Of a stretch of DNA of 64,000 bases, positions 21,921-31,532 are shown one piece after another (the first letter of the stretch is position 1; each line of letters begins with the position of its first letter). The stretch lies in contig NC_013169.1 of the NCBI RefSeq assembly GCF_000023925.1, forward strand, positions 744,001-808,000, given 5' to 3'. The DNA comes from Kytococcus sedentarius DSM 20547 (GTDB lineage: Bacteria > Actinomycetota > Actinomycetes > Actinomycetales > Dermatophilaceae). A program made the position numbers and the translations under genes. The notes beneath the pieces are model-generated. The model worked only from the letters and a program-made list of their open reading frames with translations. It did not search any database and was not told where the DNA came from.

Positions 21921-23042
21921 GTGAACGAGATCGAGATCGGCCGTGGCAAGCGGGCGCGACGCGCCTACTCCTTCGAGGACGTGGCGGTGCTCCCGAACCG
22001 TCGCACCCGCGACCCCGAGGAGGTGTCCACGGCCTGGCAGATCGACGCGTACCACTTCGACCTGCCGGTGATGGCCGCCCCCATGGACTCGGTGATGTCG
22101 CCGCAGACCGCCATCGAGTTCGGCCGCCTGGGTGGGTTGCCCGTGCTCGACCTCGAGGGGCTGTGGACCCGGCACGAGGACCCGGAGTCGCTGCTGCGCG
22201 GCATCGTCGAGGCCTCGCCCGACCGCGCCCGCGCCACCCTCCGCGAGGCCTACCGGGCGCCGATCCGTCCCGAGCTCATCGCCGCGCGCCTGCAGCAGCT
22301 TCGTGACGCCGGCGTGACCGTGGCGGGCGCGCTGTCGCCGCAGAACACGCAGCAGTACTGGCGCGCGGTGGTCGATGCGGGGGTCGACCTCTTCGTCATC
22401 CGCGGCACCACGGTCTCGGCCGAGCACGTCTCGAGCCAGGCCGAGCCGCTGAACCTGAAGCGTTTCATCTATGAGCTGGACGTCCCGGTGATCGTCGGCG
22501 GCGCCGGCTCGTACACCGCAGCCCTGCACCTCATGCGCACCGGTGCCGCGGGCGTGCTCGTCGGCTTCGGTGGGGGAGCGGCGCACACCACGCGCCTCAC
22601 CCTGGGCATCCACGCCCCGATGGCCACCGCGGTCTCCGACGTGGCGGCGGCGCGCCGCGACTACATGGACGAGTCGGGTGGGCGCTACGTCCACGTCATC
22701 GCCGACGGGTCGATGGGGCGCTCCGGTGACATCGTCAAGGCCGTGGCCTGTGGCGCCGACGCCGTGATGCTGGGAGCGGCCCTCGCGCGTTCGCAGGACG
22801 CTCCCGGTGGGGGCTACCACTGGGGTGCCGAGGCCTGGCACGAGAAGTTGCCGCGCGGGGAGCGGGTGCAGGTGGAGACCGTGGGCACCATGGAGGAGAT
22901 CCTCGTCGGCCCCGGCCACACCGCCGACGGCACCACCAACCTCATCGGTGCCCTGCGGCGCGCGATGGCGACCACCGGGTACTCCGACCTCAAGGAGTTC
23001 CAGCGGGTGGAGGTCGTGCTCGCCCCCTACCAGGGCGCCTGA
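21921..23042 (+). CDS. guaB3: GuaB3-family IMP dehydrogenase-related protein
   Basis: This 373-aa protein belongs to the GuaB3 family that accompanies GuaB in actinobacteria. It has the IMPDH barrel (VMAAPMDSVMSPQ, VHVIADGSMGRSGDIVKA) but no CBS domains. The loop that holds the catalytic Cys in GuaB reads VGFGGGAAHTTR here, with no cysteine. Its reaction in this organism therefore cannot be assumed to be standard IMP oxidation. GTG 21921 follows TAGGGT at 21909-21914 by 6 nt, suggesting a leaderless mRNA. Confidence 0.93.
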   Translation: MNEIEIGRGKRARRAYSFEDVAVLPNRRTRDPEEVSTAWQIDAYHFDLPVMAAPMDSVMSPQTAIEFGRLGGLPVLDLEGLWTRHEDPESLLRGIVEASPDRARATLREAYRAPIRPELIAARLQQLRDAGVTVAGALSPQNTQQYWRAVVDAGVDLFVIRGTTVSAEHVSSQAEPLNLKRFIYELDVPVIVGGAGSYTAALHLMRTGAAGVLVGFGGGAAHTTRLTLGIHAPMATAVSDVAAARRDYMDESGGRYVHVIADGSMGRSGDIVKAVACGADAVMLGAALARSQDAPGGGYHWGAEAWHEKLPRGERVQVETVGTMEEILVGPGHTADGTTNLIGALRRAMATTGYSDLKEFQRVEVVLAPYQGA

Positions 23043-23046
23043 GCCC

Positions 23047-23436
23047 TCAGGCGCCGGCGCGCGCCGCGGCCCGGACCATCGGCCACTGCAGCGGCAGGCG
23101 CACCCAGGTCGCGGCAGCCACGGCGACCCGAGCGGGCGTCGGCCGTCGGCGGGCCCGCCGCGTGCGGTCCAGGGCCATCTGCGCGTTGGCGGGCAGCACC
23201 GCCACCAGCAGGGCCACCGAGCCCACCGCTGCGGCGCGTCGCGTGGCCGGCAGCGCCAGCCCCCCGGCGCAGAGCAGCTCGGCCACGCCGGAGAGGACCA
23301 CCAGCTCGGTGTCCCACGCGCGCAGCGGGGTGGGGATGATCGGCTCGAACACCCCCGGGCGCACCAGGTGGATGGTGCCCGAGACGGCGAAGGCAGCGGC
23401 CAGCGCCCGGGCCCCCGGGTTCAGCGGCGTGGTCAT
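23047..23436 (-). CDS. DoxX-like small membrane protein
   Basis: This 129-aa protein has about four hydrophobic segments and resembles the DoxX family (SGTIHLVRPGVFEPIIPTPL near the N-terminus, VAELLCAGGLALPATRR in the middle). The function is unknown; DoxX proteins are linked to redox and membrane processes. ATG 23436 overlaps the stop of the upstream ABC gene (ATGA), so it is probably the last gene of that operon. It converges on guaB3 with a 4-bp gap. Confidence 0.75.
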   Translation of the reverse strand: MTTPLNPGARALAAAFAVSGTIHLVRPGVFEPIIPTPLRAWDTELVVLSGVAELLCAGGLALPATRRAAAVGSVALLVAVLPANAQMALDRTRRARRRPTPARVAVAAATWVRLPLQWPMVRAAARAGA

Positions 23437-25238
23437 TCCTGCCTCCAGCTCTCCCACAGGCGGGCATAGGCGCCCCCCTCGGCCACGAGCTGGTCGTGGG
23501 AACCCAGCTCGGTGATGCGTCCATCCTCCATGACGGCGACCCGGTCCGCATCGTGGGCAGTGTGCAGGCGGTGGGCGATGGCGACGACGGTCCGGCCGGT
23601 CATCACCGCCCCCATCGAGCGCTCGAGGTGCCGGGCGGCGCGCGGGTCGAGCAGGGAGGTCGCCTCGTCCAGCACCAGCGTGTGCGGATCCGCCAGCACC
23701 AACCGGGCCAGCGCCACCTGCTGCGCGCGGGAGTCGGTCAGACGCAGTCCGCCCGAGCCCACGGTGGTCCCGAGGGCCTCGGGCAGCGCGCGCACCCAGG
23801 CGGCGTCCACCGCATCCAGGGCGGACCACAGCTCGTCCTCGGTGGCGCCGGGCCGGGCAAGGCGCAGGTTCTCCTCCAGGGTGCCGACGAAGACGTGGTG
23901 CTCCTGCGTGACCAGGGCGACCGCCCCCCGCAGGTCATCCAGGGGCAGGCCCAGCAGAGGCACCCCGCCGACGGTGACCGAGCCCTGGGTGGGCCCGTCG
24001 ATGCCGGCCAGCAGGCGCCCGAGGGTCGACTTGCCGGCGCCGGAGGAGCCGACGATCGCCAGCCGCTCCCCAGGCTTCAGGTCGAGGCTCACCCCGTGGA
24101 GGACCTCCTTGTCCGGGCGGTAGTGGTAGCGCACGTCGGTGGCCGTGAGCTCCTCGCCGACGGGGCGAGCCGTCCCGGGGGAGCGGTCCGCCGGCACGTC
24201 GGCGATGCCGATCACACGGGCCAACGAGGTGGCGGCCACCTGCAGCTCGTCCAACCAGCCCAGCAGCTGACTCAGCGGCTCGTGCAGCATCTGCACGTAG
24301 AGCACCACCGCCGTCACCTCACCGATGCTGGCCCACCCCTGGGAGACCGCCACGCCACCCCACAGCAGGGCGACCGCCGCCGGCAGGTTGAAGGCGAGGT
24401 CCAGGGACGGGAACCACCACAGCCGCAGGCGAAGGGTGCCCTTCTCCGCATCGAGGATGTCGGAGAGCACCTCGTCGGAGACCGCGCGGCGACGCGCCTG
24501 CAGCTGCAGGGCCTCGACCGTGCGCGCCCCCTCCACGCTCTCGCTGACCACGCCGTTGAGGCGCGCCCACTGGGCCCGCTCCCGGGCGTAGGCGCGCGGG
24601 GCGCGGCGCAGGTACCAGCGGGTGGGGAGGAAGAGGATGACGGGGATCACGACCAGCGCCAGGGCCACGACCGGGCTCGTGACCACCGAGGCGATGACGG
24701 TCACCACCAGCGTGACCGTGCCCACCAGGATCGAGGGCAGGCCGAAGCGCACCACGTAGCTCAGGGACTCCACGTCGCCGGTGGTCCGGCTCAGCAGGTC
24801 GCCGGTGCCGGCGCGCTCGACGGTGGAGAGCGGCAGCCGCACCACCCGGGCCATGAACTCCTCGCGCAGGTCGGCGAAGATCTCCTCACCGAGGACGAAG
24901 CTCGCCCGGTTCGCGAACCACGAGGCGACGGTCTGGCCCAGGATCGCCAGGGCCATCCCGGCCACCAGGCCCAGGCCGCGGTCGAATCCGGCGTCCCCGA
25001 GCAGGGACCCGTTCGTCAGGCCGTCGACGATCCGGCCGATGATCCACGGTGTGACCAGGCCGAGGGCGGCCGCCAGACCGTGCAGCAGCGCCATGACCAC
25101 CAGCGGGGACCGGTGGCGGGCCAGCGTGCTGGCCGTGTGCCGGCGGACCGAGGCCATGTCGGCGATGGGGAGCATCCGCTGGACGCCCGTGGGGTCGTCG
25201 GCCGGGTCATTGGTGGTCGGTGCGGTGTGGGTGCTCAT
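23433..25238 (-). CDS. ABC exporter half-transporter, intact Walker A/B, degenerate signature
   Basis: This 601-aa half-transporter has six TM helices (about 45-340) and an ATPase domain (about 375-600). Walker A is intact (VGSSGAGKST), as are the Q-loop (LVTQEHH), Walker B (TLVLDEATSLLD) and the H-loop (IAHRLHT). The LSGGQ signature is replaced by LTDSRAQQ, so its own signature probably cannot complete an ATP site. The partner encoded just upstream has the opposite defects, so the two most likely form a heterodimer of the multidrug/lipid exporter class. ATG 25238 has GGGGAGG upstream and overlaps the partner's stop by 4 nt. The substrate is unknown. Confidence 0.88.
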   Translation of the reverse strand: MSTHTAPTTNDPADDPTGVQRMLPIADMASVRRHTASTLARHRSPLVVMALLHGLAAALGLVTPWIIGRIVDGLTNGSLLGDAGFDRGLGLVAGMALAILGQTVASWFANRASFVLGEEIFADLREEFMARVVRLPLSTVERAGTGDLLSRTTGDVESLSYVVRFGLPSILVGTVTLVVTVIASVVTSPVVALALVVIPVILFLPTRWYLRRAPRAYARERAQWARLNGVVSESVEGARTVEALQLQARRRAVSDEVLSDILDAEKGTLRLRLWWFPSLDLAFNLPAAVALLWGGVAVSQGWASIGEVTAVVLYVQMLHEPLSQLLGWLDELQVAATSLARVIGIADVPADRSPGTARPVGEELTATDVRYHYRPDKEVLHGVSLDLKPGERLAIVGSSGAGKSTLGRLLAGIDGPTQGSVTVGGVPLLGLPLDDLRGAVALVTQEHHVFVGTLEENLRLARPGATEDELWSALDAVDAAWVRALPEALGTTVGSGGLRLTDSRAQQVALARLVLADPHTLVLDEATSLLDPRAARHLERSMGAVMTGRTVVAIAHRLHTAHDADRVAVMEDGRITELGSHDQLVAEGGAYARLWESWRQE

Positions 25239-27001
25239 GCGTCCTCCCCGCGGGTGACGACGGACCGGTAGTCCGCTCGCCCCATCAGGTCGTGGTGGGT
25301 GCCGTGGGCGACGGCCCGGCCGTCGACGAGCAGGACGACCTCGTCGCACCGGTCGAGCAGCAGCGGGCTCACGGTCGTGACCACGGTCGTGCGTCCCGCG
25401 CGGGAGGCGGCCAGGCGCTCGGCGATGCGCGCCTCGGTGTGGGCGTCGACGGCGCTGGTGGGTTCCACCAGGGCCAGCACCTCCGGGTCGGACAGCAACG
25501 CCCGCGCCAGCACCAGGCGCTGGCGCTGTCCCCCGGAGAAGGACCGGCCGCGCTCCTCGACCACGGAGTCGAGTCCGGCGGGCAGGGCGTCCAGGACGTC
25601 CAGGGCGCTCGCGGTGCGCAACACCCCCAGCAGCTCGTCGTCGGTGGCCAGGCCGGCCGGGTCCAGCTCGGAGCGCACGGTCCCGGTGAACAGCTGGGCG
25701 TCGTTCTCGGTCACCAGCACCCGGCGACGCAACTCGTGCAGGTCGTGCTCGGTGACCGGCACCCCCTCCAGGACGGCCGCGGGGCCGTCGGCCGGCCCGA
25801 AGCGGCCGAACCGGTCCACCACCGCGGCCGTCGCGGCGGGGTCCGCCCCGACCAGTGCGGTGAGGACGCCGCGGCGGACGCGGGTGCCGCTGGTCGGGTC
25901 CTCGAGCAGGAGGTCCTCGCCCTCGGCGCGGCTGGAGCCGGTGGCGCCGTTGTGGGCGCCACCGGGGGCCGCGGTGGAGAGCCGGCCGGTGTGGATGCTG
26001 CTGGTGCCGTGGTCGGGCTCGATGCGGAGCACGCGCAGGGTCTTGCGCGCGCCGACCAGCGCCTGGATCACCTTGTTCGCGGCCTCCGAGGCGGTGCGGA
26101 TGGGGGTCATCAGGAAGGCCGAGTAGCCGAAGAAGGCCACGAGGTCGCCCGGCTGCAGCCGTCCGGCGGAGGCCTCGCGCAGGGCGATGGCCGTCACCGT
26201 CACCATGAACACTCCCGGCAGGAGCACGTTGGACGCGGCCAGGGCGGCCTGTGGGATGGCGACCCGGGCGCCGGCGGTGCGCACCGTCTGCGACTGCCGG
26301 ACGTACCGGCGCAGGAACTCGTCCTCGCCGCCGATCCCGCGCAGCACCCGCAGGCCGGCCACGGTGTCCGCACCCAGCCCGGTCAGGGCCCCGGCCTCCT
26401 CCCGCTGTTCGGTCTGGCGTTGCTGGAGGGGCTTGATGACGAAGGCCAGACCGGCGACGAGCACCGGCACCCCGAGGAGCACCACCAGGCCGAGCGTGAC
26501 CGAGGAGCTGAGGAGGATCAGGCCCACCACGACGTAGGTGACGATGCTGCCGGCCAGTCGGCCGAGCACGTCGAAGGCGGCGCCCACCTTCATGGCGTCG
26601 CTCGAGGCCACGGTCACCACCTCACCGCTGCTGAGCTGGCGCGGGAGCGCGGCCCCCGCATCGGCGGCGTGCCAGGCGGTCTGCCGGTCCACCACGAGGG
26701 TCGCGCGCAGGAAGTTGGTCACGGCGTAGCGGTGGCGCAGTGCACCGCTCCCGGCGGCCAGGGCGGCTAGGGCGGCGATGGTCAGCGACCAGGTGAGCAG
26801 GGCTCGCGGGTCGTTGGCCACGAGGCCCTGGTCGATCCCGCGGCCGATGGCGGCGGGGATCAGGGCGAAGGAGAGCATCCACACCACGCCGGCGAGCACG
26901 GCGAGGAGCACCACCAGCCAGACCTGCCGGAAGTGCCAGAGGAGATAGCGGGTGGGGGAGCGGAGGTCCGGTGTGCCGGCGCGGAACTGGTCGAAATTCA
27001 T
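25235..27001 (-). CDS. ABC exporter half-transporter, degenerate Walker A, intact signature
   Basis: This 588-aa partner has six TM helices (about 25-310) and an ATPase domain. The Walker A region reads VGADPAATAAVV and lacks the GxxGxGK(S/T) loop. Walker B is LALVEPTSAVD, keeping the Glu but not the usual Asp, and the H-loop reads TTVSPL without His. The signature SFSGGQRQRLVLARAL is intact. It can therefore donate LSGGQ to the partner's Walker A but not bind ATP normally itself. ATG 27001 follows a -10-like TAGGTT (27010-27015, minus strand) by 8 nt and has no Shine-Dalgarno site. The frame is open to 27091 upstream, so the start is inferred. Confidence 0.86.
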   Translation of the reverse strand: MNFDQFRAGTPDLRSPTRYLLWHFRQVWLVVLLAVLAGVVWMLSFALIPAAIGRGIDQGLVANDPRALLTWSLTIAALAALAAGSGALRHRYAVTNFLRATLVVDRQTAWHAADAGAALPRQLSSGEVVTVASSDAMKVGAAFDVLGRLAGSIVTYVVVGLILLSSSVTLGLVVLLGVPVLVAGLAFVIKPLQQRQTEQREEAGALTGLGADTVAGLRVLRGIGGEDEFLRRYVRQSQTVRTAGARVAIPQAALAASNVLLPGVFMVTVTAIALREASAGRLQPGDLVAFFGYSAFLMTPIRTASEAANKVIQALVGARKTLRVLRIEPDHGTSSIHTGRLSTAAPGGAHNGATGSSRAEGEDLLLEDPTSGTRVRRGVLTALVGADPAATAAVVDRFGRFGPADGPAAVLEGVPVTEHDLHELRRRVLVTENDAQLFTGTVRSELDPAGLATDDELLGVLRTASALDVLDALPAGLDSVVEERGRSFSGGQRQRLVLARALLSDPEVLALVEPTSAVDAHTEARIAERLAASRAGRTTVVTTVSPLLLDRCDEVVLLVDGRAVAHGTHHDLMGRADYRSVVTRGEDA

Positions 27002-27132
27002 CGGGGGTGAACCTAGCCGCCCGGCACCCCCGTCGCCACCGTGTTTCCCAGCGCTCGGCTGGTCCTGGGCAGCCGGGGGTCCGGTGGCCATCCCGGGCGG
27101 GGGCGTTCAGGGGGTCCGGGTATCCTCGGGCC

Positions 27133-27195
27133 GTGACGCCGGACCACGGCGTGCAACCTGGGCGGGGCCACCGGGAAGAGCCGCCGCCACCCTGA
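27133..27195 (+). CDS. Possible 20-aa leader peptide upstream of YncE-like gene
   Basis: A GTG at 27133 lies 6 nt after a -10-like TATCCT (27121-27126), the same spacing seen at leaderless genes in this window. The 20-codon frame (VTPDHGVQPGRGHREEPPPP) ends in four Pro codons, 16 nt before the GTG of the lipoprotein gene. A Pro-rich end can stall ribosomes, so a leader or coupling role is conceivable. Nothing else supports translation. Confidence 0.3.
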   Translation: MTPDHGVQPGRGHREEPPPP

Positions 27196-27211
27196 ACTCG
27201 CGGGAGATCAC

Positions 27212-28597
27212 GTGCGCACCTCACCCTCCATCCGTCCTCGTCGCCCCCTTGCCGGCATCGCCCTGGTGGCTGCCGCTGCGCTGGGCCTGACCGCATGTGG
27301 TGGCGAGGAGCCGGGCGAGCAGGACCCGACCAGCTCCAGCAGTGCGCCCTCCTCGCCCGCCACGTCGGGCGGCGACGAGACCGGCTCGGGGACGGAGGAG
27401 TCCCCCTCCGCGGGGGAGCCCGGGGACTCCGAGAGCCCCTCGGGTGGGGAGTCGTCACAGCCGGAGGAGACCCCCTCGGGTGACTCACCCTCCGATGAGG
27501 GCGAGGGCGAGGGCCCCGGCGTCGGCGACCTGGAGCCGAGCGCCCCGGAGAAGCCCGCCAACCAGACCTTCCTCAAGCAGGTGGACGTCATCAAGGGCGA
27601 CATCCGCCCCAAGTCCGTGGTCTCCAACGACCGCGGGCGCGTGATCGCGAACAACATGATGTACCAGCACACGATGACCCTCTACGACGCGGAGTCCCGC
27701 GAGCTCGTGGACACGGTGAGCGACACGGTCGACCTGGACGCCTTCGGCAAGCCGGGCCACGGCGAGGTGCAGGGCGCGCCCGTGGAGGCGGCGTTCACGC
27801 AGGACGGCGCCACCGCCTACGTCACGAACTACCAGATGTACGGCAAGGGCTTCAGCCCCCACGGCGGCGACCTGTGCGAGAAGGGCGAGGTCACCGACCA
27901 CGGCTACATCTACGAGCTCGACGTGGCCACCGGGACCGTCACCGACGCCATCGAGGCCGGTGCCGTGCCCAAGTACGCGGCCCTGAGCCCCGACGAGAAG
28001 ACCATGCTGGTCTCCAACTGGTGCGACTTCGACCTGTCGGTGATCGACGTGGAGTCCGGTGAGGAGACCGGGCGCATCCCGCTGGGCCGCTGGGCGCGCG
28101 GCATCGCCTTCCACCCCGACGGCCACGCCTACGCCACCGCGATGGGCACCCCGAACGTCTACAAGGTGGACGTCGAGGCCCAGAAGGCCGAGGTCTTCGC
28201 CACGCCCGGTGACCGCATCCGCCACGTCATCACCTCCCCGGACGGCAAGTACCTGTACGTGGTGGCCTCTGGTGCCTACAAGCAGTACGAGACCAGCCGC
28301 ATCAGCAAGCTCGACGCGAGCACCGGCGAGGTGCTGGGCCAGGTGCACACCGGCAACGAGCCGCGGTCCATGGACATCTCCGGGGACGGCACGGCGCTGT
28401 ATGTCGTGAACTACTACAGCAACACCATGAGCAAGGTCGACACCGAGACGATGGAGGAGATCCAGGAGGTCCCCTCCGGGCACCACCCCATCGGCATCAC
28501 CTACGACGACGCCACCCACACCGTCTGGATGGCGAACTACGTGGGCTCCATCCAGGTCTTCGACGACACCGCGGAGACCGCCGACTCCGGCCAGTGA
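27212..28597 (+). CDS. YncE-like beta-propeller lipoprotein
   Basis: This 461-aa secreted lipoprotein starts with a signal peptide and lipobox LTAC (Cys about 29), then an acidic Ser/Glu/Gly-rich linker to about residue 110. The rest is a YVTN/YncE-type beta-propeller with repeated motifs such as PKYAALSPDEKTMLVSNW, ARGIAFHPDGHAYAT, PRSMDISGDGTALYVVNYYSN and PIGITYDDATHTVWMANY. No enzyme residues can be assigned; such proteins bind ligands or partners outside the cell. GGGAG lies 5 nt before GTG 27212. The stop overlaps the SURF1 ATG. Confidence 0.85.
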   Translation: MRTSPSIRPRRPLAGIALVAAAALGLTACGGEEPGEQDPTSSSSAPSSPATSGGDETGSGTEESPSAGEPGDSESPSGGESSQPEETPSGDSPSDEGEGEGPGVGDLEPSAPEKPANQTFLKQVDVIKGDIRPKSVVSNDRGRVIANNMMYQHTMTLYDAESRELVDTVSDTVDLDAFGKPGHGEVQGAPVEAAFTQDGATAYVTNYQMYGKGFSPHGGDLCEKGEVTDHGYIYELDVATGTVTDAIEAGAVPKYAALSPDEKTMLVSNWCDFDLSVIDVESGEETGRIPLGRWARGIAFHPDGHAYATAMGTPNVYKVDVEAQKAEVFATPGDRIRHVITSPDGKYLYVVASGAYKQYETSRISKLDASTGEVLGQVHTGNEPRSMDISGDGTALYVVNYYSNTMSKVDTETMEEIQEVPSGHHPIGITYDDATHTVWMANYVGSIQVFDDTAETADSGQ

Positions 28598-29451
28598 TGA
28601 CCCGCAGCTCCTACGACTCGCCCCACGCCCGGGCCTGGCGCCACTTCCGCAGCACGCCCCGGTGGTGGGGGCTCGGACTGCTCGTGCTGGTGCTGCTGGT
28701 CGCCTTCTGGCGGCTTGGGCTGTGGCAGTTCGAGAACGCCACGTCCGACGCCCAGCAGCAGGTGGCCGAGGCCGCGCAGCAGCGGCCGCCGGGTGAGCTG
28801 GAGGAGCTCCTGCCGCTGGGGTCGACCTTCCCGGCGCCCGAGCGGGGCCGGACGGCCACCACCTCGGGCACCTTCACCGGGGAGCAGTTCCTGGTGCCCG
28901 ACCGCCAGCTGGACGGGGAGACCGGCGCGTGGGTCGTCTCCCGGTTCGAGACCGATGCGGGAGCCTCGCTGGCCGTCCTGCGAGGCCTCCTCCCGGGCGA
29001 GGCCCCCGCACAGGCCCCGGCACTGCCGGAGGAGCTCACCGGTCCGGTGGAGCTCGCGGGGGCCCTGGAGGCCGGCGAGGAGCCCTCGTCCTCCCGGGAC
29101 GCCGCCGAGGGGGTGCATGGGTCGGTGGACCTGGCCTGGCTGGCCAACACCTGGCCCAGCCCGATCCACAACGGCTACCTGTTCGCCCAGGAGGTCACCG
29201 CGGACGGGGAGCCGGTCGATTTCGCCCCCGGGGCCCTCGAGGTCGTGCCGCCGCCCGCACCGGAGTCCGCCGGCTGGGACTGGCAGAACGCCGGGTACGC
29301 CCTGCAGTGGTGGCTGTTCGCCCTGTTCGGGGTCTGGGTGGCCGTCCGGATGCTGTACGACGAGTCCCGCCGTGCCGTGCTGGAACCCGCGGCCGAGAAG
29401 GGCTCCGACGAGGCCCCCGCCCCCGAGGGTGAGCCGGCGTACCGGGGGTAG
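28597..29451 (+). CDS. SURF1-family cytochrome oxidase assembly protein
   Basis: This 284-aa protein has two TM helices flanking an extracytoplasmic domain. The first is PRWWGLGLLVLVLLVAFWRLGLWQ, and the second follows NAGYALQWWLFALFGVW; both are hallmarks of SURF1, an assembly factor for heme-copper cytochrome c oxidase. ATG 28597 overlaps the lipoprotein stop (TGATG); a GTG one codon earlier is possible. SURF1 next to a DUF3817 gene and guaA is a common actinobacterial arrangement. Confidence 0.88.
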   Translation: MTRSSYDSPHARAWRHFRSTPRWWGLGLLVLVLLVAFWRLGLWQFENATSDAQQQVAEAAQQRPPGELEELLPLGSTFPAPERGRTATTSGTFTGEQFLVPDRQLDGETGAWVVSRFETDAGASLAVLRGLLPGEAPAQAPALPEELTGPVELAGALEAGEEPSSSRDAAEGVHGSVDLAWLANTWPSPIHNGYLFAQEVTADGEPVDFAPGALEVVPPPAPESAGWDWQNAGYALQWWLFALFGVWVAVRMLYDESRRAVLEPAAEKGSDEAPAPEGEPAYRG

Positions 29452-29489
29452 CCTGAGGCGCCGAGTCCCCACCCCCAGGAGTGTCCTTC

Positions 29490-29873
29490 GTGGTCCAGCC
29501 CGTGATGCGCCCGCACAGTGCCGACGACCCCACCATCCGCACCAAGCTGAAGGTCTGGCAGGTGCTGGCCTTCATCGAGTCCCTCGCCCTACTGGTGCTC
29601 ATCGGCGTGATGATCGCGAAGTACGGGTTCGGGATGGACCGCCTGAGCGAGATCTGGTCGCCCATCCACGGCTTCATCTTCATGGCCTACGCGCTGGCGT
29701 CCGCGGTGCTCTGCTTCGGTCTGGCGTGGGGGCTGGGGCGCATGGTGTGGATCATGCTCTCGGGCTGCATCCCGTTCTGGTCGTTCATCATGGAGCGCCG
29801 GGTGAGCCGCGACGCACGCCTGCAGATCGACGGGCCCTTCCAGGCCGGGCGGGGCCGCCCCCACACGGAGTGA
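29490..29873 (+). CDS. DUF3817 membrane protein
   Basis: This 127-aa protein has three to four hydrophobic segments and matches DUF3817 ([23 protein letters not shown] near the start, then [16 protein letters not shown] and [12 protein letters not shown]). Function unknown. GTG 29490 is chosen because AGGAG lies 8 nt upstream; an in-frame GTG at 29481 overlaps that site. It precedes guaA, as in many actinobacteria. Confidence 0.82.
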   Translation: MVQPVMRPHSADDPTIRTKLKVWQVLAFIESLALLVLIGVMIAKYGFGMDRLSEIWSPIHGFIFMAYALASAVLCFGLAWGLGRMVWIMLSGCIPFWSFIMERRVSRDARLQIDGPFQAGRGRPHTE

Positions 29874-29901
29874 CGCGCGCGGCGCAGTAGGCTCTGCGTT
29901 C

Positions 29902-31485
29902 GTGAGTGACCTCCAGGCAAACCCGGTTCTCGTCGTCGACTTCGGCGCCCAGTACGCGCAGCTCATCGCTCGCCGCGTGCGTGAGGCGAACGTGTACTCG
30001 GAGGTCGTGCCGCACGACATGCCGGCCGAGGAGGTGCTCTCCAAGCGGCCCGCGGCCCTCATCCTCTCCGGCGGCCCATCCTCGGTGTACTCCGACGGGG
30101 CGCCGCGTCTGGCCGAGGGGCTGCTCGATGCGGGGGTGCCGGTGTTCGGCATCTGCTACGGCTTCCAGGCCATGACCCAGGCCCTGGGGGGCACCGTCGC
30201 CCGCACCGGCCAGCGCGAGTACGGACACACCGCGGCCGAGGTCACGCAGGACTCGGTGCTCTTCGCCGGACAGCCGGGGGCGCAGTCGGTGTGGATGTCC
30301 CACGGTGATGCGGTGAGCCAGGCGCCGGCCGGCATGGCCACCACCGCCTCCACCCCCGGTGCCCCGGTCGCGGCGATCGAGGACCGCCAGCGCCGTCTGT
30401 TCGGGGTGCAGTGGCACCCGGAGGTGATGCACTCCGCGCACGGCCAGCAGGTGCTGGAGAACTTCCTGCGCCACGGAGCGGGGCTGGCGGGCACCTGGAC
30501 GAACGAGAACGTCATCGAGACCCTCGTGCAGGAGGTCCGCGCGAAGGTGGGGGACGACCGCGTCATCTGCGGCCTCTCCGGCGGGGTGGACTCCTCGGTG
30601 GCCGCGGCCCTGGTGCAGCGCGCGGTGGGCGACCAGCTCACCTGCGTGTTCGTCGACCACGGCCTGCTCCGCTCGGGGGAGCGCGAGCAGGTGGAGAACG
30701 ACTTCGTCGAGGCCACCGGGGTGGACCTCGTGACCGTCGACGCGACCGACCAGTTCCTCGACGCGCTGGCCGGCGTTACCGAGCCGGAGACAAAGCGCAA
30801 GATCATCGGCCGCGAGTTCATCCGCTCGTTCGAGCAGGCAGCACGGGACGTGGTCAGCGGCCGGGCCGGTGAGGGGACCGACGACGAGCACCCGGTGAAG
30901 TGGCTCGTGCAGGGCACGCTGTACCCCGACGTGGTCGAGTCCGGTGGTGGCGCGGGGACGGCGACCATCAAGTCCCACCACAACGTCGGCGGCCTGCCGG
31001 ACGACCTGCAGTTCGGGCTCGTGGAGCCGCTGCGGATGCTGTTCAAGGACGAGGTCCGGGCGATCGGCCGTGAGCTGGGGGTGCCGGAGGCGATCGTGGC
31101 GCGCCAGCCCTTCCCCGGTCCGGGCCTGGGCATCCGCATCATCGGTGAGGTCACCGGTGACCGGCTGGAGACGCTGCGGGCGGCGGACGCCATCGCCCGC
31201 GAGGAGCTCACGGCGGCGGGCCTGGACGACTCCATCTGGCAGTGCCCGGTGGTGCTGCTGGCGGACGTGCGCAGCGTGGGCGTGCAGGGCGACGGCCGCA
31301 CCTACGGCCACCCCATCGTGCTGCGCCCGGTCAGCTCGGAGGACGCGATGACCGCCGACTGGACGCGCCTGCCGTACGACGTGCTCGAGCGGATCTCCAC
31401 CCGCATCACCAACGAGGTCGATGAGGTGAACCGGGTGGTGTTGGACGTGACGAGCAAGCCGCCGGGAACCATTGAATGGGAGTGA
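29902..31485 (+). CDS. guaA: GMP synthase (glutamine-hydrolysing)
   Basis: The 527-aa enzyme makes GMP from XMP, ATP and glutamine. The N-terminal class I amidotransferase domain has the nucleophile Cys in [10 protein letters not shown] and His/Glu in VQWHPEV. The ATP-pyrophosphatase P-loop is [16 protein letters not shown] near residue 230. The dimerisation domain at the C-terminus ends KPPGTIEWE, as is universal for GuaA. A -10-like TAGGCT (29888-29893) lies 8 nt before GTG 29902, suggesting a leaderless message. Confidence 0.98.
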   Translation: MSDLQANPVLVVDFGAQYAQLIARRVREANVYSEVVPHDMPAEEVLSKRPAALILSGGPSSVYSDGAPRLAEGLLDAGVPVFGICYGFQAMTQALGGTVARTGQREYGHTAAEVTQDSVLFAGQPGAQSVWMSHGDAVSQAPAGMATTASTPGAPVAAIEDRQRRLFGVQWHPEVMHSAHGQQVLENFLRHGAGLAGTWTNENVIETLVQEVRAKVGDDRVICGLSGGVDSSVAAALVQRAVGDQLTCVFVDHGLLRSGEREQVENDFVEATGVDLVTVDATDQFLDALAGVTEPETKRKIIGREFIRSFEQAARDVVSGRAGEGTDDEHPVKWLVQGTLYPDVVESGGGAGTATIKSHHNVGGLPDDLQFGLVEPLRMLFKDEVRAIGRELGVPEAIVARQPFPGPGLGIRIIGEVTGDRLETLRAADAIAREELTAAGLDDSIWQCPVVLLADVRSVGVQGDGRTYGHPIVLRPVSSEDAMTADWTRLPYDVLERISTRITNEVDEVNRVVLDVTSKPPGTIEWE

Positions 31486-31532
31486 GGACGGAGTCCGAAC
31501 TCGATCGGATGGGAGTGAGGCGCCCGCCGGGC

